From assembly GCA_026705925.1 (NCBI GenBank), contig JAPOZT010000014.1:1-64000 (forward strand): a stretch of DNA of 64,000 nucleotides, written 5' to 3'. The notes beneath the pieces were generated by a model, which ran no database searches, was not told the DNA's origin, and saw nothing but the letters and a program-made list of their open reading frames with translations. The DNA comes from Gemmatimonadota bacterium. GTDB lineage: Bacteria > JAAXHH01. Shown here one piece after another: positions 32,875 to 41,837 of this stretch. Every line of letters begins with the position of its first letter. Position 1 is the first letter of the stretch. Made by a program: the position numbers and the translations under genes.

Positions 32875-35800
32875 ACTACGTACTGGCCTGGTTCGCCCGC
32901 AACAACGTGGCGGCCAACCTGCTCATGATGACGATCATCGTGGGCGGACTGCTGATGATTTCACGGTTAAAGGTCGAGATCTTTCCCGAGTTCGAGACTG
33001 ATCTCATAATCATCACGGTCCCCTACCTGGGCGCGGCGCCGGCCGAAGTGGAAGAAGCGGTATGCGTCCGGGTGGAAGAAGCCATTCAGGACCTGGACGG
33101 CATCAAGAAACTGAGTTCCACCGCGTCGGAAGGGGTCGGAAGGATCGAGGTCGAGGTGGACCCCGACGCAGACGCACGGACGTTGCTGCAGGATCTGAAG
33201 TCCCGCGTGGACGCCATTGACACCTTCCCGGCGGAAACGGAAAAACCGGTGATCCAGGAGATCATCTTCCGGCGCCAGGTTATCGACGTCGCCGTGGCCG
33301 GCAGGATGGACGAGCCGTCCATGAAACGGCTGGCCGAAGAGATCAGGGAAGACCTGCTGGCCCAGCCGGAGATCAGTAACGTGACCCTGGCGAGCGTCCG
33401 GCCTTACGAGATTTCGATCGAGGTTTCCGAAGCCGCGCTTCGCCGCTACGGACTGACGTTCTCCGAGGTCGTCGGCGCCGTGCGGAATTCCTCGCTCGAC
33501 CTGCCCGGCGGCTCGGTGAAGACCCCCGGCGGCGAGATCCTGCTCCGATCGAAGGGGCAGGCCCTGGTCGGATCCGAATTCGACCAGATCGTGCTGCGGT
33601 CCCGCTCCGACGGTACGCGGCTGCTCCTCAGCCACGTGGCCCGGGTCGTCGACGGATTCGCGGAAACGGACGTCTCTTCCCGGTTCGACGGAAAACCGGC
33701 CGCCCTGGTGAAGGTCTTCCGCGTGGGCAACGAGAACATCCTCGACGTCTCCGGCGCCGTGCATCGGTACGTGGCCGCCAGGCAGGCGGAGCTGCCGGAC
33801 GGCGTCGAGCTCATCACCTGGCAGGACCAGTCCCGGCTTCTCGAAAGCCGGCTCGAACTGATGATCAACAACGGTCAGCTGGGTTTCCTGCTCGTATTCC
33901 TCTGCCTGGCCCTGTTCCTGCGCATCCGGCTGGCGTTCTGGGTCGCCCTGGGCATCGTCATCTGCTTTCTCGGCACGTTCTGGATGATGCCGCTGGTGGG
34001 CGCGTCCATCAACATGCTCTCGCTTTTCGCCTTCATCATGGTACTCGGCATCGTGGTGGACGACGCCATCATCGCAGGGGAGAACATCTACGCGCACCAG
34101 GAAAGGGGTGTGGAACCCGCGACGGCCTCGCGGATGGGCGTCCAGGAGATCGCCAAGCCCATTACCTTCGCGGTACTGACGACGATCGTCGCCTTCATGC
34201 CCATGTTCTTCGTGGATGGGCTCATGGGGAAATTCTTCGAGGTTTTCCCCATCGTGATCATCCTCATGCTGTTTTTCTCCCTGGTCGAGTCCCTGCTCAT
34301 TCTGCCCACCCACCTGCGACACGGCCAGCCGAAGAAGAAGGAAAATCCGCTGCCTCGAACGTTCCTTCTTATCAGGCCCTTCTACCTCGTGCTCTTCTAC
34401 GCCGACAAGTGGCTGTACGAACTGCAGGACAACGTGGCCCGGTATCTCCGTCGATTCGTGGAAGGCGTCTACGTCCCCCTGTTGAAAAAAGCCCTCTCCT
34501 GGCGGTACCTCACCCTGTCCATCGGCGTCGGCGCCATCATCCTCACCACCGGGCTCGTGGCCGGCGGCATCCTCCGATTCGTGTTTTTCCCGACCGTGGA
34601 GAACGAATTCGTCTCGGCGCACCTTACCCTGTCCGAGGGCACGCCCGCCGAGGTCACCGACCGGTACATCGCGCTGATCGAGGACAGCGCCGAACTGCTG
34701 CAGAGACAGGTCGGCGACGAAATCGCCCGCGACGACCCCGGGAGCGATACGGAGGTCATACAGAACATCATGGCGGCCATCGGCGAACAGCCGAACGCCG
34801 CCAGGGCGCAGCAGAACGCGGGGAGCATAATCGGGTCCGCCCGGTCCTCGCACATCGGTGAAGTCGTGCTGGGCCTGTCCCCTTCGGAAACACGGAACAT
34901 CAGCGGCGAGGAAATCGTGAACCGCTGGCGGGAGCTCATCGGTCCGATACCAGACGTCGTGGAACTCTCGTTCACCTCCTCCCTGTTCAATGCGGGCGAG
35001 GCGATCAACATCGAACTGTCCAGCCCAGATCCCGAAGCGCTGCTGCAGGCGACCGCCGAATTGAAAAGTACGGTGGCGAACTACGACGGCGTCATGGACG
35101 TGGCAGACGATTTCAGGCCAGGCAAGCAGGAAATACGGCTGAACGTAACGCCCGAAGGCGAAGCCCTCGGCATCACCATGGCGGGGCTCTCCCGGCAGGT
35201 CCGGCAGGCCTTCTTTGGCGAAGAAGCCCAGCGGATCCAGCGGGGCCGGGACGACGTCCGCGTGATGGTGCGTTATCCCGAATCGGAGAGGCGGTCCCTG
35301 GGCGACATGGAGAACATGCGCATCCGGACGCCGACCGGCATCGAAGTGCCCTTCTCGCTCGCGGCGCGCGCGGAAATGGGAAGAGGTTATTCCAATATCC
35401 GGCGGACGGACCGGAAGCGCGTCATCACCATCACCGCCGACGTGAACGACGCCGTCGCCAGTTCCAACGACATTCTCGGCGACCTCACGTCGTCGTACCT
35501 GCCGTCGCTGATGGCCAAATACCCGGGCCTGACCTACACGCTGGAGGGTCAGCAGCGCAACCAGCAGGAGTCCATCGAAAGCCTGAGCTTCGGGTTCCTG
35601 GTCGCCCTGCTCGTGATCTACGGACTGCTGGCCATCCCCTTCAAGTCCTACGTTCAGCCCATGATCATCATGAGCGTCATACCCTTCGGCATCGTGGGGG
35701 CGGTCCTGGGCCACCTGATCATGGGATTCGCGATTTCGCTGCTCTCCCTCTTCGGCATCGTCGCGCTGTCCGGCGTCGTAGTGAACAACAGCCTGGTGCT

Positions 35801-36152
35801 GGTGGACTTCATCAACCGTGGGCGTGAACGCGCGGGGCCCGGCGCGGACCTGCACGAGATCATCCGGAACGCGGGGGTCGCCCGGTTCCGTCCCGTGCTG
35901 CTGACCTCGCTCACGACCTTCGCCGGGCTTATTCCGATCCTGATGGAGCGAAGCCTCCAGGCGCAGTTCCTCATCCCCATGGCCATATCCCTCGGATTCG
36001 GCGTGTTGTTCGCGACCGCCATCACGCTGATCCTGGTTCCCATATGCTACTATATCCTCGAAGACGGACTCGCCGTCCTGTCCACCGTCCGGAACCGGCT
36101 GAGCGGACAGGTCCTGGAGCCGGGCGAAGCGGCCGAATCTCCGGCTTCCTGA
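32871..36152 (+). CDS. RND efflux pump inner-membrane permease (AcrB/MexF-like)
   Basis: This proton-driven exporter subunit of 1093 residues has the duplicated RND architecture: helix 1, a porter domain, helices 2-7, a second porter domain, and helices 8-12. The proton-relay Asp pair is in helix 4 (LGIVVDDAIIAGENIYAH). FRVGNENILDVSGAV and the VEIFPEFETDLIIITVPYLGAAPAEVEEAV N-terminal region fit the hydrophobe/amphiphile efflux family rather than heavy-metal pumps. Overlap with the adaptor gene confirms operon structure. Substrates cannot be predicted. The 3' side holds duplicated GC-rich repeats (36209-36265). Confidence 0.93.
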   Translation: MNYVLAWFARNNVAANLLMMTIIVGGLLMISRLKVEIFPEFETDLIIITVPYLGAAPAEVEEAVCVRVEEAIQDLDGIKKLSSTASEGVGRIEVEVDPDADARTLLQDLKSRVDAIDTFPAETEKPVIQEIIFRRQVIDVAVAGRMDEPSMKRLAEEIREDLLAQPEISNVTLASVRPYEISIEVSEAALRRYGLTFSEVVGAVRNSSLDLPGGSVKTPGGEILLRSKGQALVGSEFDQIVLRSRSDGTRLLLSHVARVVDGFAETDVSSRFDGKPAALVKVFRVGNENILDVSGAVHRYVAARQAELPDGVELITWQDQSRLLESRLELMINNGQLGFLLVFLCLALFLRIRLAFWVALGIVICFLGTFWMMPLVGASINMLSLFAFIMVLGIVVDDAIIAGENIYAHQERGVEPATASRMGVQEIAKPITFAVLTTIVAFMPMFFVDGLMGKFFEVFPIVIILMLFFSLVESLLILPTHLRHGQPKKKENPLPRTFLLIRPFYLVLFYADKWLYELQDNVARYLRRFVEGVYVPLLKKALSWRYLTLSIGVGAIILTTGLVAGGILRFVFFPTVENEFVSAHLTLSEGTPAEVTDRYIALIEDSAELLQRQVGDEIARDDPGSDTEVIQNIMAAIGEQPNAARAQQNAGSIIGSARSSHIGEVVLGLSPSETRNISGEEIVNRWRELIGPIPDVVELSFTSSLFNAGEAINIELSSPDPEALLQATAELKSTVANYDGVMDVADDFRPGKQEIRLNVTPEGEALGITMAGLSRQVRQAFFGEEAQRIQRGRDDVRVMVRYPESERRSLGDMENMRIRTPTGIEVPFSLAARAEMGRGYSNIRRTDRKRVITITADVNDAVASSNDILGDLTSSYLPSLMAKYPGLTYTLEGQQRNQQESIESLSFGFLVALLVIYGLLAIPFKSYVQPMIIMSVIPFGIVGAVLGHLIMGFAISLLSLFGIVALSGVVVNNSLVLVDFINRGRERAGPGADLHEIIRNAGVARFRPVLLTSLTTFAGLIPILMERSLQAQFLIPMAISLGFGVLFATAITLILVPICYYILEDGLAVLSTVRNRLSGQVLEPGEAAESPAS

Positions 36153-36208
36153 CCGCCTGTCCCGCCGCGCCTGACCGCTCGCCCTCGTAGCCCGGCCCCC
36201 CGCCCGCG

Positions 36209-36265
36209 TCACCTGGTCCGCCCCGTCCTGACCCCCTCGACCGCCTCACCTGGTCCGCCCCGTCC
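36209..36265. repeat. 20-bp direct repeat after the RND permease gene
   Basis: TCACCTGGTCCGCCCCGTCC occurs exactly at 36209-36228 and 36246-36265. It contains CCTGGTCCGC, the reverse complement of GCGGACCAGG, the core of the dispersed 9-bp minisatellite. Confidence 0.85.
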
Positions 36266-36399
36266 GGACCATACAAACTCCTTGCCCGGACCCGTGTATT
36301 CCCCCATCTTTCAAACAGGTGCGGCAACGCCGGAAGGACCGGGAACAGGGTACTTGCGGCGCATGGAATCCGAGACGGCTCAACGAACAGAGGAACGCC

Positions 36400-39300
36400 T
36401 TGCCCTTCCACGCCGATCTGCATCTCCATTCCCATTACTCGAGAGCGACCAGCAAAAACCTGAACCTGGAGCACCTGTACAAGTGGGCCCAGCTGAAGGG
36501 TATCCGGGTGGTGGGCACCGGGGATTTCGTTCACCCGGGCTGGATGGATGAGCTGGAGGAGAAACTGCAACCGGCCGAGGAGGGCCTGTTCCGGCTGAAA
36601 CCCGAGCTCGAGCGGACGATGGACGGCCAGGTGCCGGCCGCCTGCCGGGCGCCGGTCCGTTTCATGCTGACGGTCGAGATATCGAACATCTACAAGCGGC
36701 TCGGTCGCGTGCGGAAGGTGCATAACATCATCCTGACGCCCGGATTCGAAGCCGCCAAATCCCTGCAGGCCCGCCTGGGCGCCATCGGCAATATCCAATC
36801 GGACGGACGGCCCATCCTGGGACTGGACTCCCGGGACCTGCTGGAGATTACCCTTGAGACCGATCCCATGGCCTGCCTCATCCCCGCCCACATCTGGACG
36901 CCCTGGTTCTCGGCCCTGGGATCCCGGGGAGGATTCGACAGCATATCGGACTGTTACGGCGACCTCACGGAGCACATCTTCGCCGTCGAGACCGGCCTTT
37001 CGTCCGATCCGCTCATGAACTGGCGGCTGGAGCAGCTCGATCCCTACGTGCTCGTGTCCAACTCCGATGCTCATTCGCCCGGAAAGCTGGGCCGGGAAAC
37101 CACCCTGTTCGATACGTCCTGCGACTATCCCGCGATCTACAGCGCCCTGTCCGACCCGGAAGACGTGGGACTGACCGGAACGGTGGAGTTCTATCCCGAG
37201 GAGGGCAAGTACCACTATGACGGGCACAGGAAGTGCGAAAGAAGGATGCACCCGAAGGAGACGATCGGCGCGAAGGGCCTGTGTCCGGATTGCGGCAAGC
37301 CCGTGACCGTGGGGGTCATGGCCCGCGTGGAAGAACTTGCGGACCGCGATGAGGGCAAAAAGCCCCCCCGGGCGCGCCACTTCTTCAGCGTGATACCCCT
37401 GCCCGAGATCATCGGGGAGGCGAAACAGGTCGGCCCCGGTACCAAGACGGTAGATAGGGTCTATCAGGCCATGGTTTCGCGCCTGGGCAGCGAACTCGAC
37501 ATCCTCCTGGACATCCCGGAAGACGACATCGCGCAGGTCGCAGGTACCCTGATCGCCGAGGGCATTCGCCGCATGCGCGTCGGAGAAGTGGATATCCTTC
37601 CGGGGTATGACGGAGACTACGGCGTGATCAAGTTGTTCAACACGGAGGACCGGCTCGGAAGCGACTCGCAGATCGCACTGCTTGAGGATTTACCCGTGAA
37701 GGAGAAGAAGCCGTTACGAGCGGACCCCGTCCCGGCCGATACGCCGGAGGTGGAGGAGGACGAAATGCCGGTGGTGGAGGAAGCGTCCCCGGCAAGCACC
37801 AACGGAATGGCCGAAGTCGCGGTTCCGGCGCCAGCCGTGACCGTCCCGGAAGCGCCTGATGCTTCGGCAGACGCGACCTCGATGAGCGGTCCGCTCAATG
37901 AAGATCAGTTGAAGGCCGTAACGCACCGCGAGGGACACCTGCTCATCGTGGCGGGGCCCGGCACCGGAAAGACCCACACGCTGACCCACCGGATGGCGTA
38001 CCTGGCGCGTCACGAAACCACGCCCGGCCGCCTGCTGGCCGTGACTTTTACCAACAAGGCCGCCGGGGAGCTGAAAGCGCGACTGGGCATACTGCTCGAC
38101 GGGCAGGCCGGCACGGACGCCATGGTCGGCACTTTCCACGGTATCTGTCTCGCCTTGATGCGCCAGTGGTCCCGCCACGCAAGCATCCCCTTCAGCCTGA
38201 GCGTGGCGACGCCCGACGACCAGGAGCGGCTGGCCCGTGCGCAGTGGCCGCTGGACAACGCCGTGCAGCGGAGGAGGCGGCTGGAGGAGGTCGCTCGATG
38301 GAAGGCGTCGGGCCGCAGTGGTGAAATCCCGGAAGCGGTCTCGGCGTACACCCGCCTGCTGCGGCGGCACGGGCTGCTGGATTTCGACGACGTCATCCTG
38401 GAAACCACCAAGCTCCTGAGGTCGGACGAACGGTTCCGGCAGAGCGTGCACAAGCGGTTCCACTACGTTTTCGTGGACGAGTACCAGGACATCAACCCGG
38501 CCCAGCACGACCTGCTGAAGATCCTGGTGAAAGGCGGCGCACAGATTACCGCAATCGGCGATCCCAACCAGGCGATCTACGGTTTTCGCGGAGCGGACAC
38601 CCGTTACTTCCACTCCTTCGAGGACGATTTCCCGGGAGCTCAGGTACGTTACCTCAGCGAGAACTACCGTTCCGCGGCTACCTTGCTCGACGCCTCGTCC
38701 CAGGTCATGAGCGCTTCCGGCGCTTCCACGGCGCCGCCGCCGGTCGCCGCGCTTTACGTCCAGGGGCGCCTGGTCATCCGGGAGACCCGGTCGGACCGGG
38801 CCGAAGCCGAGTACGTCGTGCACCAGATCGAACGCATGGTGGGCGGCACCAGCCATTTCTCCCAGGACTCGGGGCGGCTGGAACACGGGGCGGACCCGGG
38901 CGAGGAAAGATCCTTCGGCGACATCGCCGTACTCTACCGGGTGAACAGTCAGAATACCGCCCTGGTGGAGGCCTTTGAGCGCAGCGGCATACCGTATCAC
39001 GTAGCAGGGGATACGTCCCTCATCAACAGGCCGGGCGTGCAGGAGATCGTTACCCTGCTTCAACTGGGCGACGGACGGACCGTCACCACCGGTTCGGCGC
39101 TGCGGTGCCTGTCTTCGACGATCGACGGGCTGGGGGACCGGACCGTGGAACTCATCGAGGAACTCTGGAAAAAACGCAACCAGATCACGATCGACCACGT
39201 GGCGGAGTTGATGGATTATCCCCGCCTGCTCATGAAACGTTCCAGGATCGGTGTGGAAGCCCTGTTGAGTGACCTGAAGACGATCAATTCGGACCTGGAG

Positions 39301-39852
39301 AAGCGGACGGCGGCCCACATCTTGGAAAACCTGGCGCGCTCTTCCATCTGGGACAAGCTGAAGTGGCGTTATCCCAGGGCGGATGACAGCTTGCGCGAGC
39401 TTACCCGGTACGCCCGAATTGAAACGGAATTGCCGGTCATGCTCGACAAGCTGCTGCTCAGCCAGGAATACGACGCTTTCGAAGAAGCTTCGGAGCATGT
39501 GCATCTCATGACCCTGCACGCGGCCAAGGGACTCGAATTCCCGGTCGTCTTCGTCGTGGGGTGTGAAGACGGCCTGGTGCCCCTGCAACACGGCGGCGCG
39601 GTATCGGACGTGGAAGAGGAGCGCCGGCTGTTTTACGTGGCCATGACCCGTGCGAAAGAACGGCTTTACCTGGTTCGGTCCGGGAAACGCATGCTGTTCG
39701 GGGAGGTGCGCACCACCCGGCCGTCGCCCTTCCTGACCGACATCGAAGAGCAGCTGAAGCAGTACGACCGTCCGCAAGGTCCACACAAGCCGGACCGGCG
39801 GCGGAAAAAGGCTAAATCCAAGCCGACGAACCAGTTGAGCCTGTTCGGCTAG
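36400..39852 (+). CDS. Endonuclease Q-like PHP nuclease fused to UvrD/Rep-type DNA helicase
   Basis: The predicted 1150-residue protein joins two repair enzymes. Residues 1-430 match the endonuclease Q family: PHP metal motif HADLHLHSHYSRATSK, GTGDFVHPGW, HIWTPWFSALGS, VSNSDAHSP, and a zinc site (HxxC near 276-279, CxxC at 295-298). In archaea and Bacillus, endonuclease Q cuts 5' of uracil, hypoxanthine, xanthine and abasic sites. After an acidic Pro/Ala linker (about 433-498) comes a superfamily 1A helicase with AGPGTGKTHT (about 518-527), VDEYQDIN (about 692), GDPNQAIYGFRGAD and TLHAAKGLEF. TTG 36400, preceded by GAGGAA, matches the family N-terminus; GTG 36319 is the longer alternative. 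The likely role is to nick at deaminated bases and unwind from the nick. Confidence 0.88.
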   Translation: MPFHADLHLHSHYSRATSKNLNLEHLYKWAQLKGIRVVGTGDFVHPGWMDELEEKLQPAEEGLFRLKPELERTMDGQVPAACRAPVRFMLTVEISNIYKRLGRVRKVHNIILTPGFEAAKSLQARLGAIGNIQSDGRPILGLDSRDLLEITLETDPMACLIPAHIWTPWFSALGSRGGFDSISDCYGDLTEHIFAVETGLSSDPLMNWRLEQLDPYVLVSNSDAHSPGKLGRETTLFDTSCDYPAIYSALSDPEDVGLTGTVEFYPEEGKYHYDGHRKCERRMHPKETIGAKGLCPDCGKPVTVGVMARVEELADRDEGKKPPRARHFFSVIPLPEIIGEAKQVGPGTKTVDRVYQAMVSRLGSELDILLDIPEDDIAQVAGTLIAEGIRRMRVGEVDILPGYDGDYGVIKLFNTEDRLGSDSQIALLEDLPVKEKKPLRADPVPADTPEVEEDEMPVVEEASPASTNGMAEVAVPAPAVTVPEAPDASADATSMSGPLNEDQLKAVTHREGHLLIVAGPGTGKTHTLTHRMAYLARHETTPGRLLAVTFTNKAAGELKARLGILLDGQAGTDAMVGTFHGICLALMRQWSRHASIPFSLSVATPDDQERLARAQWPLDNAVQRRRRLEEVARWKASGRSGEIPEAVSAYTRLLRRHGLLDFDDVILETTKLLRSDERFRQSVHKRFHYVFVDEYQDINPAQHDLLKILVKGGAQITAIGDPNQAIYGFRGADTRYFHSFEDDFPGAQVRYLSENYRSAATLLDASSQVMSASGASTAPPPVAALYVQGRLVIRETRSDRAEAEYVVHQIERMVGGTSHFSQDSGRLEHGADPGEERSFGDIAVLYRVNSQNTALVEAFERSGIPYHVAGDTSLINRPGVQEIVTLLQLGDGRTVTTGSALRCLSSTIDGLGDRTVELIEELWKKRNQITIDHVAELMDYPRLLMKRSRIGVEALLSDLKTINSDLEKRTAAHILENLARSSIWDKLKWRYPRADDSLRELTRYARIETELPVMLDKLLLSQEYDAFEEASEHVHLMTLHAAKGLEFPVVFVVGCEDGLVPLQHGGAVSDVEEERRLFYVAMTRAKERLYLVRSGKRMLFGEVRTTRPSPFLTDIEEQLKQYDRPQGPHKPDRRRKKAKSKPTNQLSLFG

Positions 39853-39905
39853 AACGGTTTCCCGGGCGGTCCGGCCGGATCCGTTCATCGTGAAAGGAGA
39901 ACCCC

Positions 39906-40604
39906 ATGTTCAATGCGAAGCGCATTCTGCCGATCGCGCTCATCGCGGCACTGTTCGCCATTACCATGTATACCGTGGCCCGGCCCGAAGGCGAACCCAC
40001 ACCGCGATCAGACGAGACCTTGCAGACCGGGCAGACCGGGCAGACCGGGCAGGCCGAACAGACCATGCTGGCCGGTCAGGCCGGGGAGATCGCGCTGGCG
40101 ACCTTCGCCGGAGGCTGTTTCTGGTGCATGGAGCCGCCCTATGACGAGCTGGATGGCGTCATTTCGACTATCGCGGGTTATATCGGCGGAACGACGCCCA
40201 ATCCGACTTACGGGCAGGTAACGACCGGCCGAACGGGGCACACGGAAGCCATGGAGATCCGTTACGACCCGTCGAAGATCACCTACCAGGAACTGCTGGA
40301 CGTCTTCTGGGTGAACATCGATCCCACCGTGAACGACCGGCAGTTCTGCGACAAGGGCAACCAGTACCGCGCCGGGATCTTCTATCACGACGCCGAACAG
40401 AAGGCGCTGGCCGAGGCATCCAGGCAGAAGATCATCGATTCCGGCCGGTTCGACCGCGTGGTGACGGAGGTCACCCCGGCGTCGACGTTTTACCGGGCCG
40501 AAGAATACCACCAGGATTATTACCTCAAGAACCCGTTGCGGTACAAGTTCTACCGGTACAACTGCGGCCGGGACCGCCGCCTCGAGGAACTGTGGGGCGA
40601 CTGA
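39906..40604 (+). CDS. msrA: Peptide methionine sulfoxide reductase MsrA, exported form
   Basis: The enzyme reduces methionine-S-sulfoxide in damaged proteins. The catalytic motif GGCFWCME gives C71 as nucleophile, and the C-terminal YNCGRDRRLEELWG supplies the resolving Cys. The 232 residues include an N-terminal signal or anchor segment (about 6-23), so it acts in the periplasm or at the membrane. A linker containing QTGQTGQTGQ is encoded by a 9-bp repeat (40023-40067). A GAAAGGAGA ribosome site precedes ATG 39906. It is 53 bases after the helicase fusion gene. Confidence 0.93.
   Translation: MFNAKRILPIALIAALFAITMYTVARPEGEPTPRSDETLQTGQTGQTGQAEQTMLAGQAGEIALATFAGGCFWCMEPPYDELDGVISTIAGYIGGTTPNPTYGQVTTGRTGHTEAMEIRYDPSKITYQELLDVFWVNIDPTVNDRQFCDKGNQYRAGIFYHDAEQKALAEASRQKIIDSGRFDRVVTEVTPASTFYRAEEYHQDYYLKNPLRYKFYRYNCGRDRRLEELWGD
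40023..40067. repeat. 9-bp repeat x3-5 in the msrA linker
   Basis: Three exact copies of CAGACCGGG (40023-40049) are followed by two decayed copies. They are in frame and encode Gln-Thr-Gly triplets. Confidence 0.85.
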
Positions 40605-40689
40605 CGGGATCTTCCGCAGCGCACCCGGCTACCGGACCAACGTGCCCGGCGACCGGACAAACGGACCGATAACCGAATGGAGACCATGC

Positions 40690-41052
40690 ATGGCTGATCT
40701 GGAGAATCTGGTCAAGACCACACTGAGTGAAATGAGAGAAATGAACAGGGCGCAGTCCGTCGTCGGCGATCCGGTGGAGGTCGGGGAGACGACGGTCGTC
40801 CCCCTGGTCAGGCTCGGTTACGGCTTCGGCGGCGGCGGAACGTCGGGAAAAGAAGGGAATCGGGGCGGCAGCGGTGGCGGTGCCGGCGTACAACCGGTGG
40901 CCGTGCTGGTCGTCCAGGATGGGGAAGTCCGGTTGGAGCGCATGGCGGGCCAGTCGGGGTTCTCCTCGGCCACGAACTCGATGGCGGATCTCGTGAAGTC
41001 GGTGCTGGACCGGTGGTTGAAACACCGGTCGGAAAAGAAAGCCGACCCTTGA
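40690..41052 (+). CDS. GerW (YtfJ) family protein
   Basis: This 120-residue protein has the GerW pattern: an N-terminal helix (LENLVKTTLSEMREM), the beta region VGDPVEVGETTVVPLVRLGYGFGGGG, a Gly/Ser-rich loop, and GVQPVAVLVVQDGEVRLERM. In Bacillus, YtfJ/GerW is linked to spore germination, but homologues occur in many non-sporulating bacteria, where the role is unknown. ATG 40690 has GGAGA upstream; an overlapping ATG at 40686 is out of frame. The next gene, DUF2953, starts within its stop codon. The pairing mirrors ytfI-ytfJ in Bacillus. Confidence 0.85.
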   Translation: MADLENLVKTTLSEMREMNRAQSVVGDPVEVGETTVVPLVRLGYGFGGGGTSGKEGNRGGSGGGAGVQPVAVLVVQDGEVRLERMAGQSGFSSATNSMADLVKSVLDRWLKHRSEKKADP

Positions 41053-41801
41053 CCCCGATCTTCGAACCCTATCTGCTCATACCGGTCGCCGTCCTGCTCT
41101 CGATGCTGATGCTACTGGCGATTCCCGTGACGATCTCCTTCTCGGTCGTTCGCCGGGAAGGCTTCTCGGGCAGGATCACCTTCGGGTGGCTGTTCGGCCT
41201 GCTCCGCATCTCCCCTTCCATACCGACCGGCGTCCGTCGAAAGCGAAAACGCAGGCGCCCGGTCCGCGCACCGGCCGAGTCGGTCGAGTCAGGTGGATCG
41301 GATGTACCAGGCGAACCAGGCGAACCAGGCGAATCGAAGGCCCCGTCCGCGCGCACTTCGGCCGACGAAAAGGCCGACGGGAAACGTGCCCCGGCGGAAC
41401 GCTTGCGCCGGGTACTAAAGACGAGGGGATTCGTCCGGGGCGTGCTCAGATTCCTGCGTGATATGGCCCGATGCGTGCGTTTCGTGTCCTTGCACGTCGC
41501 GGGCCGTATCGGGCTGGACAATCCCTGTGACACGGGCCGCCTCTGGGGCACTTTCTGCGCCTTGACCGGATTCCTCCATGGCGCCGAGCGCGTGAGGCTG
41601 CGGGTCGAACCCGATTTCGACGAGGCGGTATTCGAACTGGACGGACGGGGCGAGATCCGTATCGTCCCCGTCACCCTGTTCCTTCCCTTCATCCGGTTCT
41701 TCCTTGCGCCCGCCACGCTGCGCGCGGCCTGGGCGATGTCCAGGCGGACCGGACGGACCCGGCCGGACGGGCGGACCAGGCGGACCAGGCGGACCGGGTA
41801 A
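41049..41801 (+). CDS. DUF2953 (YtfI-like) membrane protein
   Basis: The 250-residue protein has one N-terminal membrane helix (about 9-29), a variable linker with PGEPGEPGE encoded by a 9-bp repeat, and the DUF2953 core (VRFVSLHVAGRIGLDNPCDTGRLWGTFCALTGFL, then RLRVEPDFDEAVFELDGRGEIRIVPVTLFLPFIRF). TTG 41049 overlaps the gerW stop as TTGA, so translation is probably coupled. Partnership with a GerW protein is conserved in Firmicutes; the function is unknown. The last ~20 residues are Arg/Thr/Gly-rich, encoded by the 9-bp minisatellite at 41742-41797, and look like a repeat-derived tail. Confidence 0.8.
   Translation: MTPIFEPYLLIPVAVLLSMLMLLAIPVTISFSVVRREGFSGRITFGWLFGLLRISPSIPTGVRRKRKRRRPVRAPAESVESGGSDVPGEPGEPGESKAPSARTSADEKADGKRAPAERLRRVLKTRGFVRGVLRFLRDMARCVRFVSLHVAGRIGLDNPCDTGRLWGTFCALTGFLHGAERVRLRVEPDFDEAVFELDGRGEIRIVPVTLFLPFIRFFLAPATLRAAWAMSRRTGRTRPDGRTRRTRRTG
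41307..41333. repeat. 9-bp repeat x3 (CCAGGCGAA) in the DUF2953 linker
   Basis: Three exact in-frame copies encode Pro-Gly-Glu triplets. The unit is one base from the ACCAGGCGG minisatellite unit. Confidence 0.85.
41742..41797. repeat. 9-bp minisatellite (GCGGACCAG) at the DUF2953 3' end
   Basis: The array is exact or nearly so at 41771-41797 (three units) and degenerate at 41742-41770. It encodes an Arg/Thr/Gly tail and runs to the stop codon. The unit is a rotation of ACCAGGCGG. Confidence 0.85.
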
Positions 41802-41837
41802 CGCCAGGCCATCAACAGATCAAAGTCAGGAGCATGC

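Noticed and set aside
32967-36212. A 1081-residue open frame antisense to the RND permease gene
   Set aside because: The sense frame is a full RND pump. The antisense frame is Arg/His/Asp/Gly-rich with no domains, a by-product of GC-rich third codon positions. The same applies to long antisense frames over 12825-13997, 19963-21813, 22908-24209, 25021-26241, 27102-28313 and 37714-39888.
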